Notes: generated by a model not told the origin, from the sequence alone. Shown: positions 14,010-26,946, counted from the first letter of the stretch. The stretch: DNA of 64,000 nt from Triticum aestivum (GCF_018294505.1 NC_057796.1:271937832-272001831), one strand, 5' to 3'. Numbers and translations: made by a program.

Positions 14010-16722
14010 TGTAGCGACCCGACCTCAAACGGTCGAATCTCTGTGCATAAGTGTCATCCCTGGATCCGTAATGCTGACACACCAGTACTTGAAGGATTTA
14101 TAACAGAGTGCAATCACACACTTATTACATCAAATGTCTCAAAAGAGAACTTATTACAATAATATGGCTTAAGGCCATCTAATAAAGATAACTGCAGAAG
14201 CATCGAAGGTAAATGAGTCCATCAACACCAACGGCATAGCTGAGTGCACGACAATGACCTAGCGCACCTTACTCTTCGTCTGAAAAGTCTGCAACATAAT
14301 ATGTTGCAGCCCGAAACGGGTCAGCATATGGAATATGCTGGCAAAATAACACTGTATAGAAATGAAGATAAATGCTAACACTACATGCATATATGGGTGG
14401 TGGAGGCTCTAAGTTTTATTTTGCATAAAGTTAATTTTTCCCTACAACAAAGGAATATATTTTGTTTAACTATCATGGTGGTTGAATAAACATTGAGAAG
14501 GTTCCTCCAACTCAATCCCAATTAAACAGTATTAAAAATCCAAAAAATTAATTAAATGAGTGATGAGATCAAATCAATAATTCAAGTACCAGATACTCAA
14601 GATGTCCATAACCGGGGACACGGCTAACCATGATTAGTTTGTACACTCTGCAGAGGTTTGCGCACTTTTCCCCACAAGACTCGATCTCCTCCGTTGTATT
14701 TCTCGCACTGCATGATGTTTGAGAAACGGATGACCGAGACACAGTCTTTCCGAAGAGGTCCCCTTAACCGATAGATAGGCCGGTACACCTACAATCCCCT
14801 ACATCTGCTAGCCCATCATGGAAAGGTTTCCCACAACTTACTCAACTATGCTAGAGCCCATAATGGCTTGTGGATGCACACGGAAGATTCTAGCATGAAT
14901 AATCTTATGATCCCTTTGAGCCTAGGTGGCGAACCATAGGATGATCACACGGGTACTCTGGGATATCCCAGGACAACGCTGGATTGCTCCAGGTGCCCAG
15001 ACAACCACTGGGTGCTCCAGGGTGCCTCAACCAATCCACCCAGATGTGTATTTAAGTAGCCACCTTAAGTTAACCATTAATTAACAACTCTCACGTCTGT
15101 CATGGATACACTCAACCAATCTACGTCTACGAGCATAGCATAGCAGCATAAGCATAACGTAAAAGTAACTCCCAGGGTTTGATAAAGGACAATAGGTTCT
15201 ACCTCATCAACTACTTCCCAAAACCCACAAGTTAATCAGATCATACTCATGCAATGTTTGAGGATTGGACTAATGCATAAAAACTGGGTAATAAAGGGTA
15301 TGATCAAAGTGTTACTTGCCTTGCTGACGATCTGCAAACCCTAGGGACTCGTAGTAGCACGCTTCGCACTCCGGAAATTCTATCGCAAACAAACAGTAGC
15401 ATACATGAGCACTCAAGCATAGATGCAAGGGTAAAACTTAGATAAGAAAGTCCAAACTAAAAACTCAACTGAAGAACTTCGATTTGCAAAAAGAATCAAT
15501 CAAATCGGAGCTACGAAACTCAAACTACGATCAAAAGAAGTTCGAATTCAAATCTGCTTGAAACCAAATTTTAAATTGTTAAAATCATGTTCAAGTTGAT
15601 TAAATCGAAATAGGGGTTCGAGACGAAGATTTTATAATTGGTTTCACTGGATTTGGACAAACGGTTAAAAAGTTACGAGGGTTTGAAGATCAGGGGCTAA
15701 TCTGCGATAAAAATAATCGCGGATAGGTCCCTGGCAAAAAAACAGAAAAAGAAAAATCTGTCGGACGGACATCCGCTAACAGAGACAAACGAACGAATTC
15801 GTTCGTTATAAGAACTAAACGAACGAACGTTCGCAGATCTAACAGAAGAAAAACCGAGAAAAACCGATCTTAAAAAAAACCTAATTAGATCTAGGGTTTA
15901 CCAAAATAAACCGACGAACACCGGACAAAAACCGGTCGGCGGCGGCGGATCCGAGCAGCGGCGAGGCGGCAGGGCTAGGCGGGGCTCCGGCGGCGGCGGC
16001 GGTGGCGGTGGGCGGCTGCGGCGGCTCGGGACGCGGTGGAGATGGGCGGCGGCGGCTACTTATAGGGGAGGGGGGCGTCGGCTTGTGGGAGGGGGCGCGG
16101 ACGGCGGTGTCCGGGCGGGACACGACGGTGTGTGGCGGCGCGGCTCGAGACTCTGTCCCGAGTCGGAGAGGGAGGCGGCGGCGTGCTGGGCCGGCCTGCT
16201 CGGCTGGGCCATTGGCCCAGTCGGGCGAAACTTTTTTTTAAATCATTCTGCCGAAGAAAAATCCTAATAAAATATAATTTTTTTCTAAAAATGCCGAAAA
16301 CAATTTTCACCGTCTAAATAAAATATTTAGAACAAAGTGAACATATTTCTGGCCTAAGAATGCAATTTTAAAAAATGCATATTTTTTCTAATTCTAATAA
16401 ATTAGTAATAAAAATCCAAATAAAATATTTATTTGATTTTAACATTTTTCCTCCAATATTTCTTTTATTTTGGAGAAGTCATTTTATCTCCTCTCATTTA
16501 TTTTAATATCGGAAATATTCTGGAGAGAAAAATTATTAAAATCAAAATGATCCTCTTTTCAAATTTGAGAAAATTCAAAATGAAAATAAATGAAATCTCC
16601 AACTCTCTCCGTGGGTCCTTGAGTTGCTTAGGATTTCTAGGATCACAACAAAATGCAAATAAAATATGATATGCATATGATGACCTATGTATAACATCCA
16701 AATTGAAAATTTGGATGTTACA
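14010..16722 (-). repeat. 3' LTR of the chromovirus (2,713 bp)
   Basis: On the plus strand it begins TGTAGCGACCCGACC and ends GGATGTTACA. The same ends appear in the right-hand LTR (22183 and 28118). A TATA-like CTATAAGTAGC is readable on the minus strand near 16050-16063, beside a GC-rich block. This is the complete LTR copy; the right copy lacks the part equivalent to roughly 14990-16040. Confidence 0.93.
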
Positions 16723-16740
16723 AACCTACCCCCCTTAAGA
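16723..16740 (-). other. Polypurine tract of the chromovirus
   Basis: Read on the minus strand the sequence next to the 3' LTR is TCTTAAGGGGGGTAGGTT. This is a purine run at the position where plus-strand DNA priming occurs in LTR elements, and it confirms the element's orientation. Confidence 0.8.
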
Positions 16741-16796
16741 TGAATCTCGCCCTCGAGATTCGGGTTGGCTAGAAAATAGGTGTGGGTGGTCCTTCC

Positions 16797-19545
16797 CTAG
16801 TCTTCCTCTCGTTCCCAGGTTGCTTCATCCTCGGTATAGTGGCCCCACTGAACTTTGCAAAACTTGATAACCTTGCTGCGTGTGACTCGGCTGGCAAACT
16901 CAAGAATATTGACGAGTTTCTCCTCGTAGGTCAGATCACTGTCCAACTGAATTGCTTCCAGGGGCACTGTATCTCTCAGAGGAATATCGGCCATCTCTGC
17001 ATGACACTTTTTCAACTGGGAAATGTGAAACACATCATGAACTCCTGACAGTCCTTTGGGTAATTCCAACTTGTAGGCCACTTCTCCCATACGTTCCAAA
17101 ACTCGGTATGGTCCTACAAATCTCAGGGCTAACTTTCCCTTAACTCCAAATCATTTAACTCCTTGCAGAGGTGGCACACGAAGATATGCTCGGTCTCCGA
17201 TCTCATAGACTACCTCCTTGCGTTTTGAGTCTGCATAACTCTTCTGCCTGGACTGAGCTACCTTCAGTCTATCTCGAATCAGCTTAACCTTCTCTTCAGA
17301 CTCTTTGATCAAATCTGGTCCAAACAACTGACGGTCTCCAACTTCATCCCACATCAACGGTGTCCTGCACCGTCTCCCTTCCAAAGCTTCGAAAGGTGCC
17401 ATCTTCAAACTGGCTTGATAACTGTTGTTGTATCAGAACTCTGCATAAGGTAGGTTATCATCCCAACTAGATCCATAATCTAGCGCACAAGCTCTCAACA
17501 TGTCTTCCAGAATCTGATTGACTCTCTCGGTCTGTCCATCTGTCTGCGGATGAAAGGTTGTACTGAACTCCAGCCTAGTACCCAAAGTCTGGTGCAACTG
17601 ATGCCAAAACTTCGAAGTAAACTGTGTTCCTCTATCTGATACGATGGTCCTCGGAACTCCATGCACACATACGATCCTGGTCATATATATCTTGGCCAAC
17701 TTCGCACTCGTATAGGTGGTTTTCATTGGAATAAAGTGAGCCACTTTGGTCAAACGATCCACTGCTACCCAGATAGAATCATATCCCGATCGGGTCCTGG
17801 GTAATCCAGTAATAAAATCCATGCCAAGCTTGTTCCACTTCCACTCGGGTATCGACATAGGCTGCAGTAATCCTGCTGGTTTCTGATGTTCTGCCTTCAC
17901 TCTCTGACATACATCACATAGGGCTACATACTCGGCAATATCCTTCTTCATACCTGTCCACCAGAAATGCTCCTTCAAATCCAAATACATCTTGGTGTTT
18001 CCGGGGTGAACCGAGTATGGCGAGTCATGAGCTTCTTGAAGTATTAACTTCCTGATCTCTGCATTATTGGGTACATATACACGGTCCTCAAACGATAAAG
18101 TCTCGTGCTCATCCTCACGAAAACCTTTGGCTTTTCCTTTGCTCATCTTCTCCTTTATCTCAACAATCTCCTTATCATCCTTCTGAGCTTCTCGAATCTT
18201 TCCCAATAATGTTGACTGAACCTCCATTGCTACTACAAAACCTTGAGGAACTATCTCCAAACGAAACTCCCTGGGATCTTCGGCTAACTCCTTTGGTAAT
18301 CCTCCGGTCACGAGGGTATTGACATAGCTCTTCCGGCTCAAAGCGTCTACTACTACATTGGCCTTTCCTGGATGATAGTGCAACTTCATATCATAATCCT
18401 TTATAAGCTCCAACCATCTCCTTTGCCTGAGATTCAGCTCCTTCTGAGTAAAAATGTACTTCAAACTCTTGTGATCCGTGTACACATCACAATGGTTTCC
18501 AATAAGAAAATGTCTCCAGGTCTTGAGTGCATGCACTAAGGCTGCTAACTTCAAATCATTAGTGGCATAATTCAATTCATGCGGTCGAAGCTGACGTGAG
18601 GCATATGAAACAACTCTTGCATCCTGCATAAGTACTCCTCCAAGTCCTAAGCGAGAAGCATCGCAATACACTTGGAAATCCTTGCGTATATCCGGAAGAA
18701 TCAGCACTGGGGCTGTAACCAAACGTTTCTTCAACTCCTGAAAACTCGCCTCACATTCTTCGGTCCACTTGAACTTAGTGTCCTTCTTCAACAACTCCGT
18801 CATGGGCTTCGCAATCTTGGAAAAAATCTCAATGAACCTCCGATAATATCCTGCGAGTCCAAGAAAACTGCGGATCTCTCCTACTGAGGTGGGTGCCAAC
18901 CACTCAGTGACTGACTGAACCTTGGTAGGGTCTACTGCTATACCTTCTCCTGATATAACATGTCCAAGGAACCCAACTTCCTTCAACCAAAACTCACATT
19001 TGCTGAACTTGGCGTATAACTGATGTTTCCTGAGCTTCTTGAGAACTAAACGCAAATGCTCCTTGTGTTCCTCTTCATTCTTCGAGTACACCAAAATATC
19101 ATCAATGAACGCCACGACAAACTTATCCAAGAACTCCATGAACACCTTATTCATCATACTCATGAAATAGGCAGGGGCATTGGTCAATACAAATGACATA
19201 ACTGTATACTCATATAGCCCGTACCTTGTGGTAAAGGTTGTCTTAGGTATATCCCATTCTCGGATCTTCAACTGGTGGTATCCTGATCGCAGATCGGTCT
19301 TGGAAAATACTTTAGCTCCTTGCAGCTGGTCAAACAAATCATTGATCATCGGTAGTGGGTACTTGTTCTTGATCGTCACTTCATTCAATGCACGATAATC
19401 AACAACCATTCTCAGAGATCCATCTTTCTTCTCAACTAAGAGCACTGGGGCACCACACGGTGATGAACTTGGTCGAATGTAACCTTTCTCCAACAATTCT
19501 TTAATCTGCTTCTTAATTTCCTCCAGATCATTGCGGGCATCCGGT
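16797..19545 (-). pseudogene. Chromovirus pol: reverse transcriptase, RNase H, integrase, chromodomain
   Basis: The main open block (19496-17433, 687 codons) begins at the RT segment [13 protein letters not shown] has [12 protein letters not shown] and the catalytic box FIDDILVYS. RNase H has [13 protein letters not shown] and [10 protein letters not shown]. Integrase has a zinc H2C2 region ([15 protein letters not shown]), GMDFITGLP and [10 protein letters not shown] with the D,D,E residues. After an in-frame stop near 17430 comes KMAPFEALEGRRCRTPL. After a second stop near 17150 come VFHISQLKK and a C-terminal chromodomain-like stretch with LEFASRVTRSKV and WGHYTEDEATWE. A frameshift near 19545 separates this frame from the protease frame. 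The domain order matches chromoviruses. RNA copying and chromatin-directed integration are the family roles; this copy is defective. Confidence 0.92.
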
Positions 19546-19684
19546 ATGGCCTCTTTGATATTGGTCCGGTGCCTGGCAACAGTTCTATCAAAAACTCAAT
19601 GTCTCGATCTGGCGGCATGCCTGGTAATTCCTCTGGAAATACATCTGGGTAATCCTTCACTACGGGCACTTCCTCCTGAACAAC

Positions 19685-20131
19685 TCATGAGAGGGAATTT
19701 ACTTGGGTCCTCCTCGGCGCATGCCGAGACACATACTTGATCCTTTTTCCCTCCGGGGTGGTGAGCAGAATTGACTTACTGGCGCAATCGATGTTTCCCC
19801 CATACATCGATAGCCAATCCATGCCTAGTATCACATCCAATCCTTGTGACTGCAGAATTATTAGGGCTGAGGGGAAAACATGCCTACCTATGGCCAATGG
19901 CATCTGAAAACATCCTTTGCTTGCCATATACTCCGCGCCTGGCGAACTTACTAACATAGGTGTCTTAAGAACTTTGGTGGGCAACTTATATTTATCTACA
20001 AATCCCCTTGATATGTATGAATGCGATGCACCAGTATCAAAAAGAACGATTGCAGTAAATGACTTAACCAAAAACTTACCTATAACTGCATCTGGCTGCT
20101 CTTCAACCTCCTCCACATTAACGTGGTTCAC
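19685..20131 (-). pseudogene. Chromovirus aspartic protease region
   Basis: The frame contains IVLFDTGASHSYISRGFV, the DTGA catalytic motif of retroviral-type aspartic proteases, followed by LDVILGMDWLSMYGG, the usual downstream flap/ILGMDWL motif. It lies in the same frame as the gag block at 20423-20725. A stop near 19685 separates it from the linker to RT ([19 protein letters not shown]). The family protease matures Gag-Pol inside virus-like particles. Confidence 0.92.
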
Positions 20132-20214
20132 CTGTCCCCTGTTGAAAGGGTTGGGCTTCTTCCCGGAGCTTCCATTGCCATTTCCATTCTTTGCTTCAGA
20201 ACACTCGGTGGCGT

Positions 20215-21150
20215 AGTGTCCAGTCTTCCCGCACTTGAAACAAGTAATGTGACTTAGATCCTTCTTGGCGGGTGTTGCTGGGTTGGAACGGTTCTGGCTG
20301 CTGCTACCTCCATTCCCATTCCTATTCTTGGGGCCACTATGATTATGCGAACTTCCTCCATTGTGAGTGTGGCCTCCATGGTTATGGGTATATCCTCCCG
20401 AGTTCGGGGTAAAACGAGGCTTCTACGATGCTCCAGAATTATACTTCCCTTGTCCATACTTCCTTTTGCGGCTCTCTATCTGCTGTTGCTTCCCTTCACT
20501 TATAAGAGCCCTATCTACCATGTCCCGGTAGTTAGCAAATGTGGCTACCATCAACTGCATACTCAGCTCATCATTCAGCCCTTCCATAAACTTCTCTTGT
20601 TCTGCTGCATCTGTGGCCACATCATCCGGGGCATACCGAGCTAAATTACTGAACTCATCCACGTACTGCCCCACAGTACGATTTCCCTGGCGTAAGTTGC
20701 TAAACTCACGCTTCTTCATGCTCATAGCTCTAGTAGAGACATGTGCAGTGCGGAACGCTTGCTGAAACTGATCCCAAGTGACATTGGCTATAGGGAATGT
20801 GGTTGTGTAATTCTCCCACCATGAGATGCGAGTCCATCCAGTTGGTGTGCGGCAAAACGCACCTTCTCAGCATCTGTGCAACCTGCGGTGGTCAATTACC
20901 TTCCAATCATGCGTAGCCAGTCATCAGCAACAATCGGCTCGGTGCTACTCGAAAACACCGGCGGATTCAACCTCAGAAAACGGGCTAAGTTGTCAACTGG
21001 AGGTGGTGGCGGTGGGTTGTTGTTGTTGTTGTTGCTGTTGTTGTTGTTGCCTTGATTCTGGACTAGCAACTGCATCAAGGCATTCTGTTGTTGGATCAAC
21101 TGAGTGAGTTCCGGTGGAAAGACAAATTCGGGGTCACGTCTCGGAGGCAT
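20215..21150 (-). pseudogene. Chromovirus gag (capsid/nucleocapsid)
   Basis: It starts at the ATG at 21150 (MPPRRDPEF). A poly-Asn/poly-Pro stretch follows, encoded by a GTT/TTG-type repeat at about 21002-21052, then FLRLNPPVFSSS, a conserved gag entry. A stop near 20899 and a frameshift interrupt it. It resumes at 20725 with the QYVDEFSNLARYAP motif, and after a stop near 20421 it reaches the CCHC zinc knuckle CFKCGKTGHYATEC near 20210-20255. Gag normally packages the RNA; this copy is broken at several places. The start was chosen because a CAG acceptor-like tract ends directly at this ATG. Confidence 0.85.
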
Positions 21151-21306
21151 CTGATAGGTTTAGAGGGAAGAGATTAGAATAGAATGGGGTCTAAAGAGAA
21201 ATCACTACCCATATGCACATAAGACAAACACAATCATATCACACCAATCAATTCAGACAAGGGCATACAACGATCTAACTACTGTTACAAAATATTCGGA
21301 CTACTA

Positions 21307-22076
21307 CTATATACATGGGGGAAATTCTACTGATAGTATGGTGGTCATCCAGAAATTTTGATCGGTGGAAGACTCCATGATATCCGCTCCAGCTTCGTCT
21401 TTGTAATCATCATCAGTACTGTCAGGGTCGGAATCAGTGTCGTCGATGATGACGTAGTCCTCGGGATGGTCGTCATCTCCTCCTGGTGTGGGGTCTCCCA
21501 TGAATACTCCTAGCTTCTTTGTCAGGTCTTCATCCTTTTCTACTAGCACTGCGATTTCCTCCTCGTATCCATCGCGTGTAGACTTGAGTTCCTCTTCAAG
21601 CTCCATGTTCCTGGTCATCACCTTCTTTAGATCTATCATGCTTGCGCACATTTGATTCTCCTGGCGGCGAATGTGTTGGTTCATCTCCTGGATGAAAGCT
21701 GCAATGGACCTGTCCCTCCTGGTGCTGATCATCTCCCATTGTTCATCTCGGCGCCCACATATCTGGTAGATGGTGTCCTTAAGATCCTTGTGATAAACTT
21801 CGCCGATGCATCCCATGGCGATGTGAGCTGCCATGCTCTTTCCTAGACTAAAGGTTGGTGCATCAAAGGAAAACTCTATGGGCTCAGTAACTGGCGTGAA
21901 CGTCCTTCCTGGAATATGACTCGAATCATCCAACGCTCCTCTTCTGGTAAAGTGGCGGTGTAGGTCCCGGTGAAGCTTGGTATTCCGATGTTCAGGTACC
22001 TAGTGACTTCCTTCAAATGTCGTCCAAAAGGTGTGTCTTCATCCGGTTGAGCAAATTTGTTCATTGGGCCCGCCAT
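21307..22076 (-). pseudogene. Extra reading frame between chromovirus 5' LTR and gag
   Basis: Two overlapping minus-strand frames make one product: 22076-21876 (starting MAGPMNKFAQPDEDTPFG) and 21933-21307, joined by a single frameshift near 21925. The combined frame is about 255 codons. It has a globular N-terminal part (EPIEFSFDAPTFSLG), a predicted coiled coil (around MTRNMELEEELKSTRDGY) and a strongly acidic tail (DDTDSDPDSTDDDYKDE). It is sense-oriented relative to gag-pol and begins ~90 nt after the primer-binding site. I recognise no family; similar sense ORFs upstream of gag are reported in some plant gypsy elements. Function unknown. Confidence 0.6.
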
Positions 22077-22167
22077 CTATAGAGTGGAAAATGGAGAGGA
22101 GTCAGAAATGAGTAGAGAAGAGTGACCTATGGCTTATCTTAGTGGTCGTGTCCTACAATCAACGTGT

Positions 22168-22179
22168 GCTCTGATACCA
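22168..22179 (-). other. Primer-binding site of the chromovirus
   Basis: The minus strand reads TGGTATCAGAGC, complementary to the 3' end of initiator tRNA-Met, three bases from the LTR edge. It fixes the 5' LTR as the right-hand one. Confidence 0.9.
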
Positions 22180-24753
22180 TCTTCTAGCGGCCCGACCTCA
22201 AACGGTCGAATCTCTGTGCATAAGTGTCATCCCTGGATTGGTAATGCTGACGCACACGGCACTTGAAGGATTTATAACAAAGTGCAATCACACACTTATT
22301 ACATCAAATGTCTCAAAAGAGAACTTATTACAATAATATGGCTTAAGGCCATCTAATAAAGATAACTGCGAAAGCATCAAAGGTAAAATGAGTCCATTAA
22401 CACCAACGGCATAGCTGAGTGCACGACAACGACCTAGCGCACCTTACTCTTCATCTGAAAAGTCTGCAACATAATACATTGCAGCCCGAAACGGGTCAGC
22501 ACATGGAATATGCTGGCAAAATAACACTGTAGAGCAATGAAGATAAATGCTAACACTACATGCATATATGGCTGGTGGAGGCTCTAAGTTTTATTTTGCG
22601 TAAAGTTAGTTTTTCCCTACAACAAAGGAATATATTTTGTTTAACTATCATGGTGGTTGAATAAACATTGAGGAGGTTCCTCCAACTCAATCCCAATTAA
22701 ACAATATTAAAAACCCAACAAACTAATTAAATGAGTGATGAGATCAAATCAATAATTCAAGTACCAGATACTCAAGATGTCCATAACCGGAGACACGGCT
22801 AACCATGATTAGTTTGTACACTCTGCAGAGGTTTGCGCACTTTTCCCCACAAGAATCGATCTCCTCCGTTGTATTTCTCGCACTGCATGATGTTTGAGAA
22901 ACGGATGACCGAGACACAGTCTTTCCGAAGAGGTCCCCTTAACCGATAGATAGGCCGGTACACCTACAATCCCCTACATCTGCTAGCCCATCATGGAAAG
23001 GTTTCCCACAACTTACTCAACTATGCCAGAGCCCCATAATGGCTTGTGGCTTGTGACGCCCGGATAATTAAGCTACGGTAATCCCCCGCTAATGGTGCCA
23101 TGTCATCACATTACTGTTGCTAATCCTCGCTTGATCCAAATTTTAGTTCAAAGTCAGATTCAAATTGAAGCCCTCTGTTTCAAATTTCTCAAACATGCAA
23201 ACTAAAATGTTCAAAGTGTGTCAAATATTCCATAACTAATTATGGTGATGACCCAACATATTTATAAAGTGGTTTAATGCCCTAAACTAATTAAAACAAT
23301 GGCTAAAAATAATTATTAAATGCTTTTAAATGATAAACAAATACAAAACTATTTTATTATTGTACCAAACTAATTTTGGCAGTGGCATAATTACTAATAC
23401 TAATTTAGTGGCTAGTTGTATATTTTACAAAAGCTAAAATAAAAGAAAACAAAAAGAAGAACACACAAAGAAAAGGCATATGAAAAGGAAACCGAAGACC
23501 TCCCCTGGCTCCCCTGGGCCTCGGCCCATCCCACCCAGCGGCCGGACCACCTACCCCGCCGGTCGCCTCCTTGTTCTCCCGACCCAGTCACTACACGGAC
23601 GTGCTCCCGCTCAACCACCTCGTCGGCGCCGACGCCGGGAGGGGATAAGGACCCTTTCCCGCCACCTCTTCCACTTGCTCTCCCCACCTCCCCACTCACC
23701 TCGCCCTTCTCGCCCAGATCCACCTCTCCCCCCCTCTGTCGATCTGGAGGAAGGACCGGCGCGCCCGTCGTCGTCCGCCTCACGCCACCGTGGCCACCGA
23801 CCACCCCTCGTGTCGCCAGCTTACCTTCAAGCGTCGTCGCGTTCGGCTACGTCGACCTCGCATGCTGGATCGGGACAGAGCCCACCACAATGTCACCTCG
23901 TCCGCCTCGGCCGCCGTCGATCTTCTCCAACGCCGGCCACCACGAGCCCTCCCCGAGCCCACTCGTGCACACCTGCAGGCCCACGGTGAGCCCGCGGTCT
24001 TCCCCCTTCGCTCGCTAGCTCGATCCCGTGCCCGTAGCTCACCCCCTCTGTCGTGCCCGAGCTCGTCGCTGCCGTTTGCTTTGCTGCCGCGGCCATCGAA
24101 GCCTAGCTCGCACCCGAAGTCTGTCGACGTGCTCCTGGAACGCCAGGGAGGCGCGTGCACCCCCCCAGTTCGACTCGGACGAGCCCCTGGGCTCGATCCC
24201 GAGGCCTCCATGCTCCGGTCGCCCACGTCGCACCCCGCTGCTCAGCAACGACGATGCTCACCGGTCGTCCCCTCCGCCCTGACCGCGTTCCGCAGCTCCG
24301 GCGTCTGCGCAGATCCGCGCCCGCCTGCTGGCCTTCGCGAGGCCTCATCGCTGTCGCCCGGCTCGCTTCCGCCCTCGCCGCTGCTTGTCGCTGCTCTGCG
24401 CCGTGCTGCCGCTACCCCGGCGCCTGCCCGCCGTGTTGCTGCTACCTGCTGCAGCCGCAGCCACCGCGCCACACCTCCCCTGTCCCGCCACCGCTGCGCC
24501 GAACCGCGTGGCCTCCGCCGCGCCGCGCCCATCTCCGCGGCCGCCGGTGCCCCGCTGCCCGCGCCGCCCGCTGCTCCCCACCCCCGCGCACTCCGTCGTC
24601 CGGCACCCGACGCGCCGTTGCCCGGGATTGCCTCGACGGGCAACCCTGCCCGTAGCCCCGTTAACCCACACGCCCGAAATCCCTCTGGGCCGCTGGCTGC
24701 TGGGGCCCAGCGGCCTGGCTTTTGTTAAAAAAGGATAAAAATAATAAAAATAA

Positions 24754-24799
24754 ATTAATTAGTTAATTAATTAATTAATTAATTAATTACTTAATTAAC
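24754..24799. repeat. AT-rich (TTAA)n microsatellite
   Basis: A run of about ten TTAA/ATTA units with one interruption lies inside the solo LTR. It has no evident function. Confidence 0.9.
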
Positions 24800-24885
24800 T
24801 CGGGATTAATTAGCCTAATCATTGGATTGGTTGAAACTGATTTAGTTAACTACACACAGTCAATGATAGGGGGACCCCACCCCGT

Positions 24886-24914
24886 GTTGACCAGTCAAAC
24901 ATTGACTGGTCAAC
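24886..24914. repeat. Perfect 13 bp hairpin with 3 nt loop
   Basis: GTTGACCAGTCAA (24886-24898) and its exact reverse complement (24902-24914) are separated by ACA. The inverted repeat contains TTGAC (W-box core) on both arms, so it could form a cruciform or be a paired transcription-factor site in LTR promoter DNA. The second idea is inference. Confidence 0.85.
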
Positions 24915-25355
24915 TGGGACCCCTTGGCCCATCTATCAGCCTCTGGTACACTTCTGTGTACGCAGAGCTGGGTGCACCTAGCATTTAGCCTTTAATTGCG
25001 AAATAATAATAAATCCGAAAATTATTTTAAACTTCGGTAAACCATAGAAAATAATCCGTAACTCGGATGAAAAAGTTTTATACCTGAAAGTTGCTCAGAA
25101 CGACGAGACGCATTGAAATACACTCTCCGTTCATCTGTCACATGCCCCTAGCATAGCGAACATGGAACTTTCCCCCTCCGGTCCGCCTGTCCGAAAATGC
25201 CGAACACCGTGGATACTTTCCCGGATGTTTTCCCCCTTCGCCGTATCGTGTAGCATTGCGTTAGAACACCCCTTGCATCGCGTATTGCCATGTTATGCTT
25301 TGTCATGCATCTGTGTGCATTGTATTTACTATTTCTTCCCCCTCTTCTCTCCGGT

Positions 25356-25434
25356 AGACCCCGAGACCGCTGCTGATGCCCCTGTGGTCGACTACGTCGA
25401 CGACGACCCTTCTCCCCTTTCAGCGGAGCTTCCA
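25356..25434 (+). other. Coding-like, intron-bounded segment inside the solo LTR
   Basis: After a CTCTCCGGTAG acceptor-like tract the plus strand reads DPETAADAPVVDYVDDDPSP followed by LSAELPG, acidic and open. It ends near CTTCCAG|GCAAGC, a possible GC-type donor. Further open stretches follow at 25594-25797 and 25808-26068. I cannot assign a function. Confidence 0.35.
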
Positions 25435-26946
25435 GGCAAGCCCCCCTTTGATCATCCCAATATCGCCCATTCCATTCTCTCATGTTTGCATTAGATTTTG
25501 CTACTGTAATTGGTTGCTCCTATTCTGATGCATAGCCTGCTTTTGTACCTGCTATTGTTACCTACCTGCTTATCCTAAACTGCTTAGTATAGGTTGGATA
25601 GTGATCCATCAGTGACCTCGACCTTGTCCTTGTTGCCCCTGCTTCATCATCAACGACTCGATCAACGTGATCGACGACCAGAGCCCGACACCTCACATCA
25701 CATCACGCCCCTTTTGTTGCTCGACTCTGCAAAGTTACCATCGAGTGCCGAGGGTGGAACCTCACACATCACTCATGATGAGATCTCTGTAGTGTAGCTA
25801 TTCAGTCGTGGTCATCGAGGGCGGTTCCTCTTTCACCATTCCCGATACGGCTCTATCGTGCAACACCTCAAGTGTGAACCTCGACGGTGGATCCTCTTAC
25901 GTTCACCTTGATGATCACATCGAGTGGAATCCTCCGGGGGTGATTCCTCGGGTTTTCCCCTTTATGTTTGGACACACGGTTACCTTGACTTTACTTGAGG
26001 CATTGGTGAAAGTCGGGCGGGCCCAAAGAGCACCCGAGGAGTTGTTACGGTGGCGGCTGGCTGTTTAGCAGTATCACCCGGGAGGGGGTGATAGCTCCAG
26101 ACTTGTCCCGACAGCCATCACTTCTTTTTAATAATGCACTAACATGTTTGGGTATTTGTTTTGAATTGGCCTTTGGCCTTTATGCACTAACCACCACGCG
26201 GGAATAGTTATGGGCCTCGACGTCGCAGTATCAGCCGAAGCTTTGTCAGACGTCCAATTCAGCATTGTGGCACAGTCGGATCGTGCTGGCCATCCGAGGC
26301 GGTGTTGGTATCCACCCTGCCCACAACGACCCGGAGTGCACCGGGCGATGGGCCCAAGACCCCGGAGTGCTTAGGATGTAGACCGGTGGGGACCTCTCTG
26401 CTAAGCCTAGGTAGGGTTGCGACGTGTTGATCTTCCAAGGCCGGGCATTGACCCCAGAAAGGTGTGTCCGGCCAGAGTGATCGAGTGTGTTGCGTAACGT
26501 GGTGCACCCCTGCAGGGAAGATATATATTCGAATACCGTGTCCTTGGTAATGGACGTTCAGACTTGTATCCTGATCTTATACGACTAGAAATGGATACTT
26601 GATATGTGATGGCTATGTGGCCTCGGGATTGCTTTCTCGCAGGGAGTCGAGGAAGGATCTCTGGGCTTTATTACTACAACATGCTTGTTAATATTAAAAT
26701 GCTATTCTTTACTCTTCTACATGCTGCAAGATGCTTGGAGCTGCTTGAAGATGCTAGTCTTCGATAGGCTTGGCCTTCCCCCCTATTCTGGCATTCTGCA
26801 GTTCAGTCCACAGACACAACCCTTCCATTTGATACCAATGCATACTTAGCTTAGATCTGATGCTTGCGAGTACTTTGGATGAGTACTCACGGTTGCTTTG
26901 CTCCCCGTTTCCCCCCTTCTTTCTTCTTTCTGGTTGTTGCAACTAG

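Noticed and set aside
21016..21052. Poly-Asn run in chromovirus gag, considered as an independent prion-like gene
   Set aside because: It is a microsatellite within the gag N-terminus, in frame with conserved gag text.
23790..24728. 312-codon plus-strand frame and several overlapping frames in the GC-rich part of the solo LTR
   Set aside because: Extreme GC makes stops rare on all strands; the translations are Pro/Arg/Ala/Ser-rich without motifs, and several frames are open at once.
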